From the NCBI RefSeq assembly GCF_003473485.1, contig NC_053047.1, positions 3,425,001 through 3,489,000 on the forward strand: a stretch of DNA of 64,000 bases, read 5' to 3'. The stretch is from Medicago truncatula (taxonomy: Eukaryota; Streptophyta; Magnoliopsida; Fabales; Fabaceae). A program made the position numbers and the translations under genes. Under the pieces are notes generated by a model. The model was not told where the DNA came from. It saw only the letters and a list, made by a program, of their open reading frames with translations, and searched no databases. Of the stretch, positions 45,747 to 56,444 are shown piece by piece (the stretch's first letter is position 1; each line of letters begins with the position of its first letter).

Positions 45747-47911
45747 CCCCTAGCACCTTCATGAGATTAATGAATCAGGTTCTACGCCCCTTTATTGGAT
45801 CCTTTGTAGTAGTTTATTTTGATGATATTCTTATTTATAGTAAGTCCAAGAAAGAGCACTTGGAACATGTGAGGTTGGTTTTGCAAGTTTTACAAGATAA
45901 TCAGCTGTACATTAATTTGAAAAAGTGCACATTCAGTACCAACAGGTTACTTTTCTTGGGGTTTATAGTTGGTGAAGAAGGAATCCAGGTTGATGAGGAA
46001 AAGGTGAGGGCTATCAGAGATTGGCCTGCACCCACATCAGTTACTGAAGTACGTAGTTTTCACGGGCTGGCCACTTTTTATAGAAGATTTATCAGAGATT
46101 TCAGCACTATCACTGCACCAATCACAGAGTGTTTGAAGAAAGGAAAATTCAAGTGGGGTTCCGAGCAAGATCAGAGTTTTGCCTTAATAAAAAAGAAGTT
46201 GTGCACCGCCCCAGTCTTAGCTCTTCCTGATTTTGAAAAGGTGTTCCAAGTTGAATGTGATGCTAGTGGAATTGGAATAGGAGCTGTTTTATCTCAAGAG
46301 AAGAAGCCAATTGCTTTCTTTAGTGAGAAGTTGAGTGAAGCTCGCCAAAAATGGAGTACTTATGACCAAGAATTTTACGCCGTTTTCAGAGCCCTTCGCC
46401 AATGGGAGCATTATCTGATTCATAGAGAGTTCATTCTGTTTACTGATCATCAAGCTCTAAAATTTCTCCATAGTCAGAAAGTAATTAACAAGATGCACGC
46501 TCGGTGGGTGAGTTTTCTGCAAAAGTTCCCTTTTATTATTCAGCATAAATCCGGTGCTCTTAACAAGGTAGCTGATGCTTTAAGTAGGAGAGCTTCTTTG
46601 CTTGTCACCTTAGCACAAGAGGTTGTGGGTTTTGAATGTCTGAAGGAATTGTATGAGAGTGATGCTGAGTTCAAAGAATTGTTTGCCAAATGCAAGGAGC
46701 GTCCTTGTGCAGATTTTCATATTCGAGAAGGATACCTTTTTAAAGGAGACCAACTGTGCATTCCTTGCTCATCCTTAAGGGAGAAATTAATTAGGGACCT
46801 ACATAGTGGCGGTCTTAGTGGACACATGGGGCGAGATAAGACCATTGTTAGTCTAGAAGAGAGGTTTTATTGGCCACACTTGAGAAAAGATGTTGGAACC
46901 ATTGTCAAGAAATGCTACACTTGCCAAGTTTCTAAAGGTCAGTCGCAGAACACTGGTCTTTACATGCCTTTACCGATTCCTGATGACATTTGGCAGGATT
47001 TATCTATGGATTTCGTGTTGGGTTTGCCTCGTACCCAGCGAGGTGTGGATTCTGTGTTTGTAGTTGTGGACCGATTCTCCAAGATGTCCCATTTCATTGC
47101 TTGCAAGAGGACTGCGGATGCATCCAACATAGCCAAACTGTTTTTCAGAGAGGTTGTGCGCCTTCATGGGGTTCCTACATCTATTACCTCTGACAGAGAC
47201 ACTAAATTCCTCAGTCATTTCTGGATTACTCTGTGGAAATTATTTGGAACATCACTGAACAGGAGTTCTACTGCTCACCCCCAGACTGATGGACAAACTG
47301 AGGTCACGAACAGGACTTTGGGAAATATGATTCGCTGTGTTTGTGGTGACAAACCGAAACAATGGGACTTGGCTTTACCTCAGGTTGAATTTGCTTATAA
47401 CAGCACTGTGCATTCTGCTACCGGAAAAACACCTTTTGCACTTGTTTACACTTCTGTCCCTAGGCATGTCGTTGATTTGATTAAGTTGCCTAAAGCTCAT
47501 GGAGTTAGCGTAGCTGCTGAAAAGATGGCTGAAGAGATTATGACTGTCAAAGATTCTGTCAAGGCCAAGTTAGAAGCTACCGGGTTGAAAAATAAAGTTG
47601 CTGCAGATAAACGGCGAAGAGTCAAGGTTTTCAATGTGGGGGATGATGTGATGGTGTTTCTGCGAAAAGAGAGATTTCCCGTTGGTACCTACGGTAAGCT
47701 ACAGCCCCGCAAGTATGGTCCATTCAAAGTGACTCGCAAGATCAATGATAATGCATATGTGGTAGCACTTCCAGATTCTATGAACATTTCCAACACTTTC
47801 AATGTGGCAGACATTCATGAATACCATGCAGATGAAGTCCTTTATCAAGATGAGAACTCGGGGTCGAGTTCTTCAGAGGTGGAGGAGACTGATGTAGGAG
47901 GGCTTCCTTAG
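45747..47911 (+). pseudogene. Ty3 gag-pol, downstream part (rest of RT, RNase H, integrase)
   Basis: Continues the same frame after the insertion: [15 protein letters not shown] catalytic YFDDILIYS, RNase H ([34 protein letters not shown]), integrase zinc finger (H...GHMG...CYTCQ), catalytic core with DFVLGLP, SDRDTKF and the Glu of [12 protein letters not shown], then a GPY/F-like [13 protein letters not shown]. No recognisable chromodomain. The last seven codons and stop TAG (47909-47911) lie inside the 3' LTR, a feature I associate with CRM-type chromoviruses; CRM versus Reina is not settled. Confidence 0.92.
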
Positions 47912-48227
47912 TAATTTTAAAGTATTTTATTTTAGTCAAATCTTAATGATTTTCTAGAACTTTCTATTATTATTTTGTTTTGTTTTATTTTGGCCCACGG
48001 GTTTGTTATTTCTTTCACTATATAAGCAGAACTTATGCAGCCTAAGAGGCACACTTTTATTCATTAATAATATTCGAGATTTTCTCTCAATTTCTGGTGG
48101 ATTCCGGAACCCTTATTTTGATAGGTTTGTCGCTTGCAACCCTATTTTCACAAGTTTGTCGCTTACAAACTTGTTCTTTTCTATCTAGGTTTAGCGCTTG
48201 CTAACCCTACGCTTCCGTACTGCGTCA
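47890..48227 (+). repeat. 3' LTR of the Ty3 element
   Basis: 337 of 338 bases match the 5' LTR; followed by the GTTTGC target duplication. Confidence 0.92.
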
Positions 48228-48233
48228 GTTTGC

Positions 48234-48706
48234 TCTGCACCAGTGTCTTTTGACTCACAGTTGGTTCCCATCTTCATTGTTTACATGATTAAATTATTAT
48301 CCTATAATGTTTTTTTTATGAATTTTTTAAAATTATCATGCATCGTTGTTGTATCAAAAAAAAAAAAACTAATTGATGTTGGTCACTGACATATATTTTA
48401 TTGTTTTGCTGAATACAACCCCTTATTTTTACCAAAAAGAAAAGGTATATATATTTTTTTACAGAAGAAAAGGTATATTTTTATTAAACTTTTCTATAAA
48501 ATGTGGTGTTGTGATGCTTTTGCAGTGACATTAGTATTTCAAATTTTGGTTTTCATTTCGATGCTTAAGAAGGAACATATATGATTTTTCTCCCTAATGA
48601 AATGTTTTTTAACATGGTTAATGTTTAGTTGTAATTATTTGTTACAATGTTAGTGGATGGGGATTGAACAGAGCAACCTATACCACTAACCCTAAGTCCC
48701 TCACCC
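48234..48706. other. Spacer between Ty3 element and foldback
   Basis: AT-rich, with an A11 run at 48357 and 'aaaggtatat' repeats. At 48655-48706 a 'gattgaacagagcaacc...ctaagtccctcaccc' stretch continues at 49005 across the MITE, showing it is one older sequence. No gene seen. Confidence 0.4.
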
Positions 48707-49004
48707 GATGCCATTTAATTTGGGAAAGGAGAGTTTTTTCCCACCATGGGAAAGTTGATCATGTTCATTAGATTAAATGAGGAACATATTCCTATCATAC
48801 TCTCTCAACCACTAGATTATTTTTTTAAACTATCTTTCACACTCTCTCTTTCATGTCCCCACACACCCATGTGAAAGATAATATAAAAAAATAATCTAGT
48901 GGTTGAGAGAGTATGATAGGAATATGTTCCTCATTTAATCTAATGGACATGATCAACTTTCCCATGGTGGGAAAAAACTCTCCTTTCCCAAATTAAATGG
49001 CACC
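48707..49004. mobile_element. Long-palindrome foldback MITE, 298 bp, 9-bp target duplication
   Basis: About 130-bp arms are almost perfect inverted copies (G(A/G)TGCCATTTAATTTGGG at the ends; GATCATGT(T/C)CATTAGATTAA inside) around a ~30-bp loop 'actctctctttcatgtccccacacacccat'. CCCTCACCC stands on both sides (48698-48706, 49005-49013). Length, TIRs and the 9-bp duplication fit a Mutator-like MITE. Near-identity of the arms suggests a young copy. Confidence 0.93.
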
Positions 49005-49068
49005 CCCTCACCCAGTACAACCAAACCACCTTATATCTCGCTCCATAGTATTGTTATATGAAATTCAA

Positions 49069-49095
49069 CTGCGCAACGCGCGGGTCTACATCTAA
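49069..49095 (+). mobile_element. Helitron-like 3' terminus (CTAA)
   Basis: Hairpin CTGCGC-aac-GCGCGG, then GGTCTACAT and CTAA followed by T. Same design as the other Helitron-like ends but plus strand and a different family. Body and 5' end not identified. Confidence 0.45.
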
Positions 49096-49254
49096 TTTTT
49101 TTAATATTAGGATATTATAATGTATTGATAGATGAAATTAATGAATTCTCGTTTAAGAAATTTGTGTGAGATGCTGAATTGGAGGGATTAAGTACTTGTT
49201 AGATAATACTATTAAAAATTTATAAATGAGTAATGTGTACACGTGAAAAAATAT

Positions 49255-49541
49255 CACCAAAAAGCCAAAACATATTAATTTCATATTACTAACTTTTATT
49301 TGAACTTTCCTATGCTTCTTAATCCATTGTTCCATGTAACACACACTACACTACCTTTATAAGTAGACAAGAGATTTCATTAAATTTGAAAAGTTTGGTA
49401 CATTCTAGGTAGGTCAAGAGCAAAGGAGAGTTGTTGAAAGTATTGGATGACTATGATGTAGGAGATAAAGTAATGTTGTTGATTCAGATGGGTGATGAAA
49501 AGTTGGAGCTGGTTTTGGTACTTGAGGAACAAAGTTCTTGA
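49255..49541 (+). pseudogene. DEG8 3' duplicate A, intron 12 and complete exon 13
   Basis: Strongly similar to 36045-36331. The exon-13 copy (49413-49541) keeps the acceptor 'ctaggtag', the full 129-base length, an open frame (KSKGELLKVLDDYDVGDK) and the stop. It has only a handful of substitutions. Without promoter and upstream exons it cannot make DEG8 by itself. Confidence 0.88.
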
Positions 49542-50724
49542 GAAGTGTCTAGTCTTGTTTTAATCTAAAATTTGATAACAATCAATGACATTGAGCATAT
49601 TTTATGCACGCATGCAATCATATTTTTGTATCTACCCTCACTTGTAGAAACATCTACTAAGGTAAAATATATGGTGTCAATTTGATTTTCTGTTTAATTA
49701 ATTTTTTTTACATTGTTAGTGCAATTTGTGAAGAATCATGGGATGAGAGGGTCGAAGGTTATACCCATAAGATGGATAAAGATAGCAAATTGTGTACATA
49801 ATAGTCTTGAAGTTATTAAGAGGATTGTCTTTCCTGGTCTTAATTTTTTTAATAATCGTATTACTCGTAAAATTTATTTTCACATTAAAGCATTTAGTTT
49901 ATTTTTCTTTCAAAAAAAAGTATCTAGTTTATTTTCCTTCAAAAAAAGTATCTAGTTTCTACCCTTTTTTCTTTCTTTTAATCCACATGGTTTGAGCTGA
50001 ATTTTTTTTATAAGAAATTTGCATTTGGATGAACGCAATATTGATTATTTTTAATATTTTCTTTTTAAACAATGGAGTGTTTGGAATTAATTAAACAATT
50101 AATCAATATAAGACATGTTTTCTATATACTATATTGCAAAAACATAATAGTCAAATAAGCATGCTATAAACATCAAGAACAAACATACAATTTTAATAGT
50201 TTTAGGGTATAAAACATATTGATTTATTATAAAAATATTGATTTGGTGTCTTAGACCAGCAAAAATAATGTTGCCTCCTCTTAATTATCTTTTTTAGATT
50301 TTTTTTCTCTATTTGTGCACAACGATGGAGCTTGAACAAACAGTGTAGGATACGTACTAAGGTGAAGTTAAATTATTTAAAATGAACGTTTATAATAGAA
50401 AATTCATTAATGTATAACAACATTGGTACAGTTACATGTATAGTATGCACCAAGCAAAGATTCTTTCTCCATCTTCACAGTCATCATGGAAAGCTTGTAT
50501 TTGTTTTCTTTGACTCAAGGAAACTTTTAAGAGTTTTTAACAATTTAAGAAGTTTAAATATTTTCATTGCCACCTTAATCGGAAGGAAACATGTTGATAT
50601 ATGAGTACACAAGGTTTTCGCGAATGACTTCAACTTTCCTCCAAATAAGCAAAAAATATTATACGGCCACCAGACAAAACACTGATACCTTAACATCGAT
50701 AATAATTAAAACTTAAAGAAATCA
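49542..50724. other. Spacer between DEG8 duplicates
   Basis: Mostly AT-rich. 'aaaaaagtatctagttt' occurs twice (about 49915 and 49944). At 50440-50640 a stretch reads FLHLHSHHGKLVFVFFDSRK and then, after a stop, VHKVFANDFNFPPN; it may be a coding relic but I do not recognise it. Confidence 0.35.
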
Positions 50725-51034
50725 AGTGCAACTATATGTGACGGTGAAACATAATCAACAACATATTTTATCAATTCTTGAGAGAGATATATACCTTTAT
50801 ATATGAGTTTATAATTCATCAATTTAAGGTTAGAGTTTGATTGAATGTGGATATTGCTCCAAACTTGATTCTGAATCAACTTAACGTTCGAAATGAAACT
50901 GTTATTCTCATTCTTAAGTTAAAAATTTCTTCTACCACAATTAAATTTTGTATCTATAACTTCTTCCGATCATTCTTTACCTCCTTGCAAACTTTTATTT
51001 CTTAGATCCTAGAAAATAGTCTTATCCCACTATA
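50725..51034 (+). pseudogene. DEG8 3' duplicate B, exon 11 to start of exon 12
   Basis: Similar to 35395-35755: 'aatgtggatattgctcca(a/g)acttgatt' and 'aatcaacttaacgttcgaaatg' (exon 11), intron 11, then 'tcctagaaaatagtctt' and 'atcccactata' of exon 12. Small deletions break the frame. It stops where a hAT-like element inserted. Because exon 11 here lies after exon 13 of duplicate A, this is a second head-to-tail copy. Confidence 0.85.
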
Positions 51035-51698
51035 CAGGGGCGGAGGCAGGTAGACCCTTGTGGGGGCTCTGCCTGCACAAACTTTTGAGAAAAAAAATAA
51101 TAATACTAAAATTCAGCTCATTCAAAGCCAAGTTTTTGCTACCACATTATAAAACCTCACTAGTTCTCTTGGCACTGATTTCGTGTCCATGGTACGTCAG
51201 GGTTATTACTTATTAGTGCGGGCAGCCTCAAACTTGTAAAAAGAGTGTGTATGAAATTGTTCAAAGCAAAGAAAATAGATACTATGGCCAAGTTAATTAA
51301 ACAGTCAATCAAGCTCAAGAAACAAACTTTTGAGAAAAAATAAATAATTTTAATAGTATATGTTAGTAAATAAGGAGGAGAAAATTGTGGAAAATCAATT
51401 TCAAAATGCACAAGAGGAGTGTTATGGACACTTGTTTGTTTCTTTCTTATCACGGTCTGTAACACTCTATCTATTATTAAGTGAAATACATTAGAATATC
51501 ACACTTTACAAATGAGTCTCACATAAAATAGTGAAACACGTATGAATTTAACCTAATAGAACGAGGGTCCTTCTAACATAGTTTCTAGCCTTTCTCATAT
51601 CCAAAACATCAACCATTAATTTTAAATCTTATGCATTTTTTGTTACAAATGTATATATATGGTGCCCCCACAATTCAAATTTTCTGGCTCCGTCACTG
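51035..51698. mobile_element. hAT-like element, ~664 bp, inserted in DEG8 duplicate B
   Basis: Ends CAGGGGCGGAGGCAG and (inverse) CAGTGACGGAGCCAG. Flanks CCACTATA (51027-51034) and CCACTAGG (51699-51706) share six of eight bases; intact DEG8 reads CCACTACA at this site. The interior is AT-rich without transposase; an open minus-strand frame at 51160-51465 is not recognised. Confidence 0.72.
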
Positions 51699-51707
51699 CC
51701 ACTAGGG

Positions 51708-52022
51708 TGCGTTTGTTTTAACTTTAGAAGAAAAAAAAAATTGTGTTAAAAGAATCTAGAAATTAATTTTTAGAGATTTTTAAAAAAATCTGAAGTTATT
51801 TTATTTTTGCCTATTATTCATAAAAATCCTTTTTTTTTCTTCAAAAAATGAGTTATAACATGTACATGTGCTACCTCCTTATCGTTGAAAAAAAATAAAT
51901 TTTGAGAAAAGCTAATCCTAATAGTTTTTCAATTTAGGGTCAAAATAGATTTTTAAAATGATTTTTCAAAAAATCCTATACAAACACTTAAAAATGAAAA
52001 AAAAAATCCAAAACAAACGCAC
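51708..52022. mobile_element. MITE-like element with GTGCGTTTGTTTT ends
   Basis: GTGCGTTTGTTTT at the left pairs exactly with AAAACAAACGCAC at the right, 315 bp apart, with poorer pairing inward ('aaaaatcctttttttttcttc' and related). It lies directly beside the hAT-like element, so it inserted into or next to its target duplication. Confidence 0.55.
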
Positions 52023-52466
52023 ATGGGAAAATACTCTCGGTCTTAAATTGAGTGATCATATTTAACTATTTGCAATATTATTGTGAGGAAAATTGCTAAA
52101 CTGCATGACATGTATTTGTCGTGCTACCCCACGACTTTGTTTTCCACTAGGATGCAATTTCTGATTTTTTCATTTATTTTAATTAAAATTTAATTAAACA
52201 ACAGAAGTGTGCCACATATATGTCCTGTGGTTCATGGTGCATATAGTGTCGTGTGCTATAGCATTGCTTTTATTGTGAGTTATCAACCCACCCTAGGTAC
52301 TAAAATGAATACTTTACAAAAACGAATTACTTCTATCAAAGAAGGGTCAATAACTTATATTCAAACAATTACTTAAAAAAAAAAACTTCTATTCAAACAA
52401 TTAATGTACTTTTCGACGATTAGACCAATCCTGCTTCTGCCATGACATTTGCATATTTTTATGCTA
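52023..52466. other. Spacer before LINE
   Basis: AT-rich; 'tctattcaaacaatta' and 'tatattcaaacaattac' repeat near 52355-52405. No gene seen. Confidence 0.4.
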
Positions 52467-52481
52467 ACCGTCATTTTATAT

Positions 52482-52520
52482 ATATATATATATATATATA
52501 GATATATATATATATATATT
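52482..52520 (+). repeat. (TA)n tract at the LINE tail
   Basis: TA dinucleotides from about 52476 to 52519 with one GATA break, probably grown from the LINE A-tail. Confidence 0.8.
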
Positions 52521-52809
52521 TTTGATAAACAAGGAACGTAGACAGACATCAAGAGGCATCATCGACATTTCAACTAGGTTGGCACCTCGAGAGACCTCCA
52601 CCCTATGCCGCCACGCTCTAAAAATTTTATTAAAAAAGGAAAAAAAATAATTACAAAAAGAGAGGGGACTAGACCAAAACCCTCAAAAAACAAAAAGAGA
52701 AGGAAACAGAAAATAAATAGAAGAAACAATAAAAAGCAACCAAAAAACAGATCATGGGAATCTGTAATTTGGAAGTCCACATCTATCCCTATAGAAATCA
52801 AGCCTTAAA

Positions 52810-53013
52810 TCAATAGGAAGAGTGTCTACCTAGACCTACACCGAACCTGGAGTGACCCATAGAAGCCAACCTATCTGCACAGTTGTTTCCTTCACGAAAA
52901 ATGTGGGAAGAAATAACCTGAACCTGTAAGTGTCGGGCATATACATAAATTTTTAAAGCAATCCGAGAATCAGAGTTACCGATACCTTTAATATTCCAAT
53001 AGAGACAATTCAT
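52810..53013 (-). pseudogene. LINE ORF2 remnant: endonuclease start fused to RNase H end
   Basis: 67 codons: MNCLYWNIKGIGNSDSRIAL is the usual start of a plant L1 endonuclease, and it runs directly, in frame, into VISSHIFREGNNCADRLASM, the end of the RNase H domain. The endonuclease core, the reverse transcriptase and most of RNase H are missing. Confidence 0.82.
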
Positions 53014-53136
53014 TGATCAGAGGATTTATTGTCACCCCGTGCACGGGATTTAGAAGGCTTCTTTGAAAGAACATGTTGGACCTTCAGTTTTTGCTTCTGA
53101 TTTCTTGTAAGAACCGACATAAAGCGTGCAGATGCG

Positions 53137-54950
53137 TCAAGCTTCAGCTGTTGATCGAGCATCATACTCTCGGACTCTTTCCCACAAATCTAAACCATGC
53201 CGAATGTTCTTGCTAGGATATACCTCTTGTCTTTGTAATGTACCAACCTCTTGTGTTTTGCCCGTAGACATACCTTGTGGACCAACAAGAGTGTCCAAAT
53301 TCACGTGATGGCCATGTAGGTCAGCATCTGACTCATGCATGTCAACATGCTTATCAATGAATGATCTTGAAACATTCTCACGAGCACCTGTGAGACTCTC
53401 CACCAGCTCCCGTGGGCTCACGTGATCATGCTCCACATCATCCTGAAGCGGATTAGAAACATCATCGACCGTGGGTATCTCCAACTCCTCCAACGATGTC
53501 TGAGTTGTCCGTTCCACTCCGTCAGGTCGTACGTCCTCACGCCCAAGAGGGGATGAGTGTGTGACACGCTCAATGAAACCGTTGGGACTCTCCACCAGCT
53601 CCCTCGAGTTCACAAGACTGTGTCTCACACTATCCAGAGGCGAGTTGGTAACAACAGACACCATGGGGTTCTCCATCACCTCCCGCGATGTCTGTTGAGA
53701 CCTTCCCACTTCTGCAGGTTGCACGTCATCTTGCAATACATTGGAAACAACCTTTTCCAACACAGGTGTAGGCCTATCTTACTCATCAGTCGAAATACGA
53801 TCAATTCTGCCAAAAACATTATGAAGCGGAAAACTGAACGAGTTTGATGATATGTCTGATACCGGTACTGTAGGTAAAGAAACCGAAATTGATTGAGTAT
53901 GTGTGTTGACCGGAATTGGTGTAGCCTGTGTTGTTTGAGTAACTGGGGCCGTCATCTTGGTAGAGGTAGAACTAACAGACAAAACCCACATCCCTTTACC
54001 TTCAATGGCCGAGGTAGAAGGACCCATATCCTTGCTTTGTGGTGCCTTAGGGGGCGCAACCACATTATCTTTAACATGTTGTTTCCCTCGATTCTCTTTA
54101 TCCTTGGTGGCTTGCAGATTTAACCATTTGCAAGTATTGATATTATGACCAATGGAGTAACAATGATGGCAAAATAGAGGTCTCCACTCATATTGGATTT
54201 CCACCCATGAACGCAAAACCATCGCGTTCAACAAGAATCTCATCATATGCTTTCTTCGATAAATCAATGTCCACCAAAATGCGAGCATAATGACCAAAAG
54301 TACGATTTCTAGTTGGTCCATCAATATCAATAGGTGTTCCAACCGCACTTGCAATTTCCTTCAAGGTCCTCTCCCGCCAATACTTTTGCGGTAGTTCTAC
54401 CAAACGTATCCAAAGTGATACATGAGTTTGTTTATGCGCCAGAAATTTAAAGTCCTTGGTCTATTGTGAAAATCTCAACAAACCAGGATTAAGATTTACC
54501 ATCCCTACTGCCCATTTTTTTTATAAGTTCTTCGCCGAGTCGAAGTGAAAGTCATAATACCCCTTACTAAGAGGCACCATTTTCTAGCTTGCCGTTGTCT
54601 TCCAAATTTTTCTAATTTTAATATTGAGATCACGTGCAAAGTAAGGTTTGTCCCTTTTGTTAGGAGTCAATCGAGCCCTTAACATTTTTCGACAATCTTC
54701 CAGTCACTTATGGTATTCATCTTGACAGATTTTGATGCTTAAAGCATCGCCTTTGATGCAAGGAGAAGGGAAAGGCCTATCATTCGTAACATTAGTCCCC
54801 GCAAGAGATGCTGCGAAAGACAATAGTGTTGTAGTAGGTTGCACCGTTTTTGCAGAAATTACCAAAGCTGTAGAGGGTGTAATCTCCGACACACACGGCC
54901 ATTGACACGCGTATGCCATCTGTAAACTGAAATGGATCCACCAAGACCAG
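53137..54950 (-). pseudogene. LINE ORF1 (DUF4283 and CCHC zinc knuckle), frameshifted
   Basis: From the start near 54919: DRPFPSPCIKGDALSIKICQ, then WVRLVELPQKYW-like VELPQKYWRERTLKEIASAV and YARILVDIDLSKKAYDEILV (DUF4283-type RNA-binding domain), then a change of frame near 54190 into EWRPLFCHHCYSIGHNINTC, a C-x2-C-x4-H-x4-C knuckle. A Ser/Thr/Pro-rich and then acidic tail follows, with a further break near 53770. At least three frame changes or stops make it non-functional. Confidence 0.78.
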
Positions 54951-55418
54951 TCCTAGTATTGATACAGGCGTGGTTCAACCTTTGTAATGCACCGAGGCAT
55001 TAACGCGGTGCGCGACCCCAATTTTAAGAACCAGTACCAGTGAATATGAATTCTGTTCGATATAGTACAGTGAGGAAAGAAACCGATGCTAATAAAATCA
55101 ATTGGAATTTGGTGATAAAAGAATTGAAATCATCATCACTCCCAAAATCAAAATCAGCACCGATCAAAAAGCTACACAATTAAATTTTGATTGAGGCAAA
55201 AAAACAAACACTTGTAGTGAGTGGCTTTGGAGTTTGAAACAAAACCACCAAAGTGGGAAACACCAATCAGTAGCTTATCTTCCTTGCCAAATGCAATGTG
55301 AGGACTCACTGCTGTGTATAATTGATGAACTAGCAAGGATTATCGCTGGCTAGAGCCTGTTAAATGAAACTGAACAACGGGGGATGCATAAGATAACTTT
55401 TCTACCGTCATTTTATAT

Positions 55419-56440
55419 TACTACTAAGAAAAAAAACAATTTTTTAGATTCATTGAATAAGTAATGTTCAGATCACATTTATATGTTAGATATATTAGCT
55501 ATTTAATGTATTTAAAAAGTTGTGTTTTTACTTATAAATGTGATCGGAGGAGTAACATTTATACTACTGGTATAAGTAATTAATTTCAGCAAATTATTGC
55601 TTCTATTTATATTTTCAAATGAAATATTTTTTCATGATGACCGGTACACTTGTCAATCCATAGAGCAATAAATCACCAATTTAATATTACATTAATTATT
55701 CTTTTTGTGTTAACCTTCTGATCTTAATTATAAAAAATATAACAAAAAATATTTATATTTAACGGTCTTAATTATAAACAAGTTTTATAATATTTTTCTC
55801 AATTTTTTAATGATGTTATTTCTAAAATAATCTAAATTAAAATAAACTTGATTTCCAATGACATTTTTATTTTCATCTATCAATTTTTCATGATTTACAA
55901 TTTTTTTGATGACACGCTGAGAAAAATAATTTTATTAAACTTAATTTTAAGGGTAACATGAGTTATTTTTTTGTTTTAAATTAAGATCAGAATAAACACA
56001 TGATGTAATTCATCATTTGAGTTGCATGATTGGTGATCCTATAATTTGTCTTGGAATGATCACTTAGCCAGTAAAGTTTTTTTGGATGATTGAATTGGTT
56101 TTGGGTTACCTTTGTATGATTTTTAATTTCTTATACACCTTGTAAAGGGATTGTAACTGATTATTTTATTTCATTTTAACTTTTTTTAAAAATAAAATAA
56201 AAAATGAAGTAGTGTGAGTCACATTATTTAAATTAAGATAGCTCAACACCTGCATTTTAAGGAATAAAAAATATTTTATAAATGAGTAACATCTAACATG
56301 ACAATTTTGTAGATTTAAGCTATTAAATAATTTAAATAAAGTCATAATTTATCAAAAATCTATTGAGTTATAAGCTATCACAAAACTCTAGTTATTTAGA
56401 TATTCAATCATAGAAACGGGAAATGTGTTGAGAGTTCAAT
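55419..56440. other. AT-rich intergenic DNA
   Basis: No gene, repeat or element boundary recognised. Confidence 0.4.
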
Positions 56441-56444
56441 TTTT

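Larger units (their letters stand above)
41680..48227 (+). mobile_element. Young Ty3/gypsy (chromovirus-like) retrotransposon, with nested solo LTR
   Basis: Two 338-bp LTRs (41680-42017 and 47890-48227) differ by a single base (gcttGcaaac versus gcttAcaaac). GTTTGC flanks both sides (41674-41679, 48228-48233). The primer site at 42020-42031 (TGACATCAGAGC) matches the initiator-Met tRNA complement at 10 of 12 positions; a purine-rich tract GAGGTGGAGGAGAC precedes the 3' LTR. One gag-pol frame covers the interior, split only by the solo LTR at 44331-45741. Removing that insertion and one target copy leaves the frame open, so the element was probably active when it inserted. The near-identity of its LTRs implies a very recent insertion. 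Confidence 0.93.
52482..55403 (-). mobile_element. L1-type LINE with 15-bp target duplication and internally deleted ORF2
   Basis: ACCGTCATTTTATAT lies at 52467-52481 and 55404-55418, a typical LINE target duplication. Reading on the minus strand: 5' UTR (55403 to about 54950), ORF1 (54950-53770 and 53763-53137), ORF2 remnant (53013-52810), 3' UTR, and an A/T-rich tail (52482-52520, partly a TA microsatellite). About 2.9 kb against the 6-7 kb usual for plant L1s; almost all of ORF2 is gone while both ends are present. Confidence 0.82.

Noticed and set aside
52605..52808. Lys/Asn-rich plus-strand frame
   Set aside because: Antisense of the LINE 3' UTR, low complexity.
53557..54148. Plus-strand frames over the LINE
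   Set aside because: The minus-strand reading gives DUF4283 and a zinc knuckle; these are shadows.
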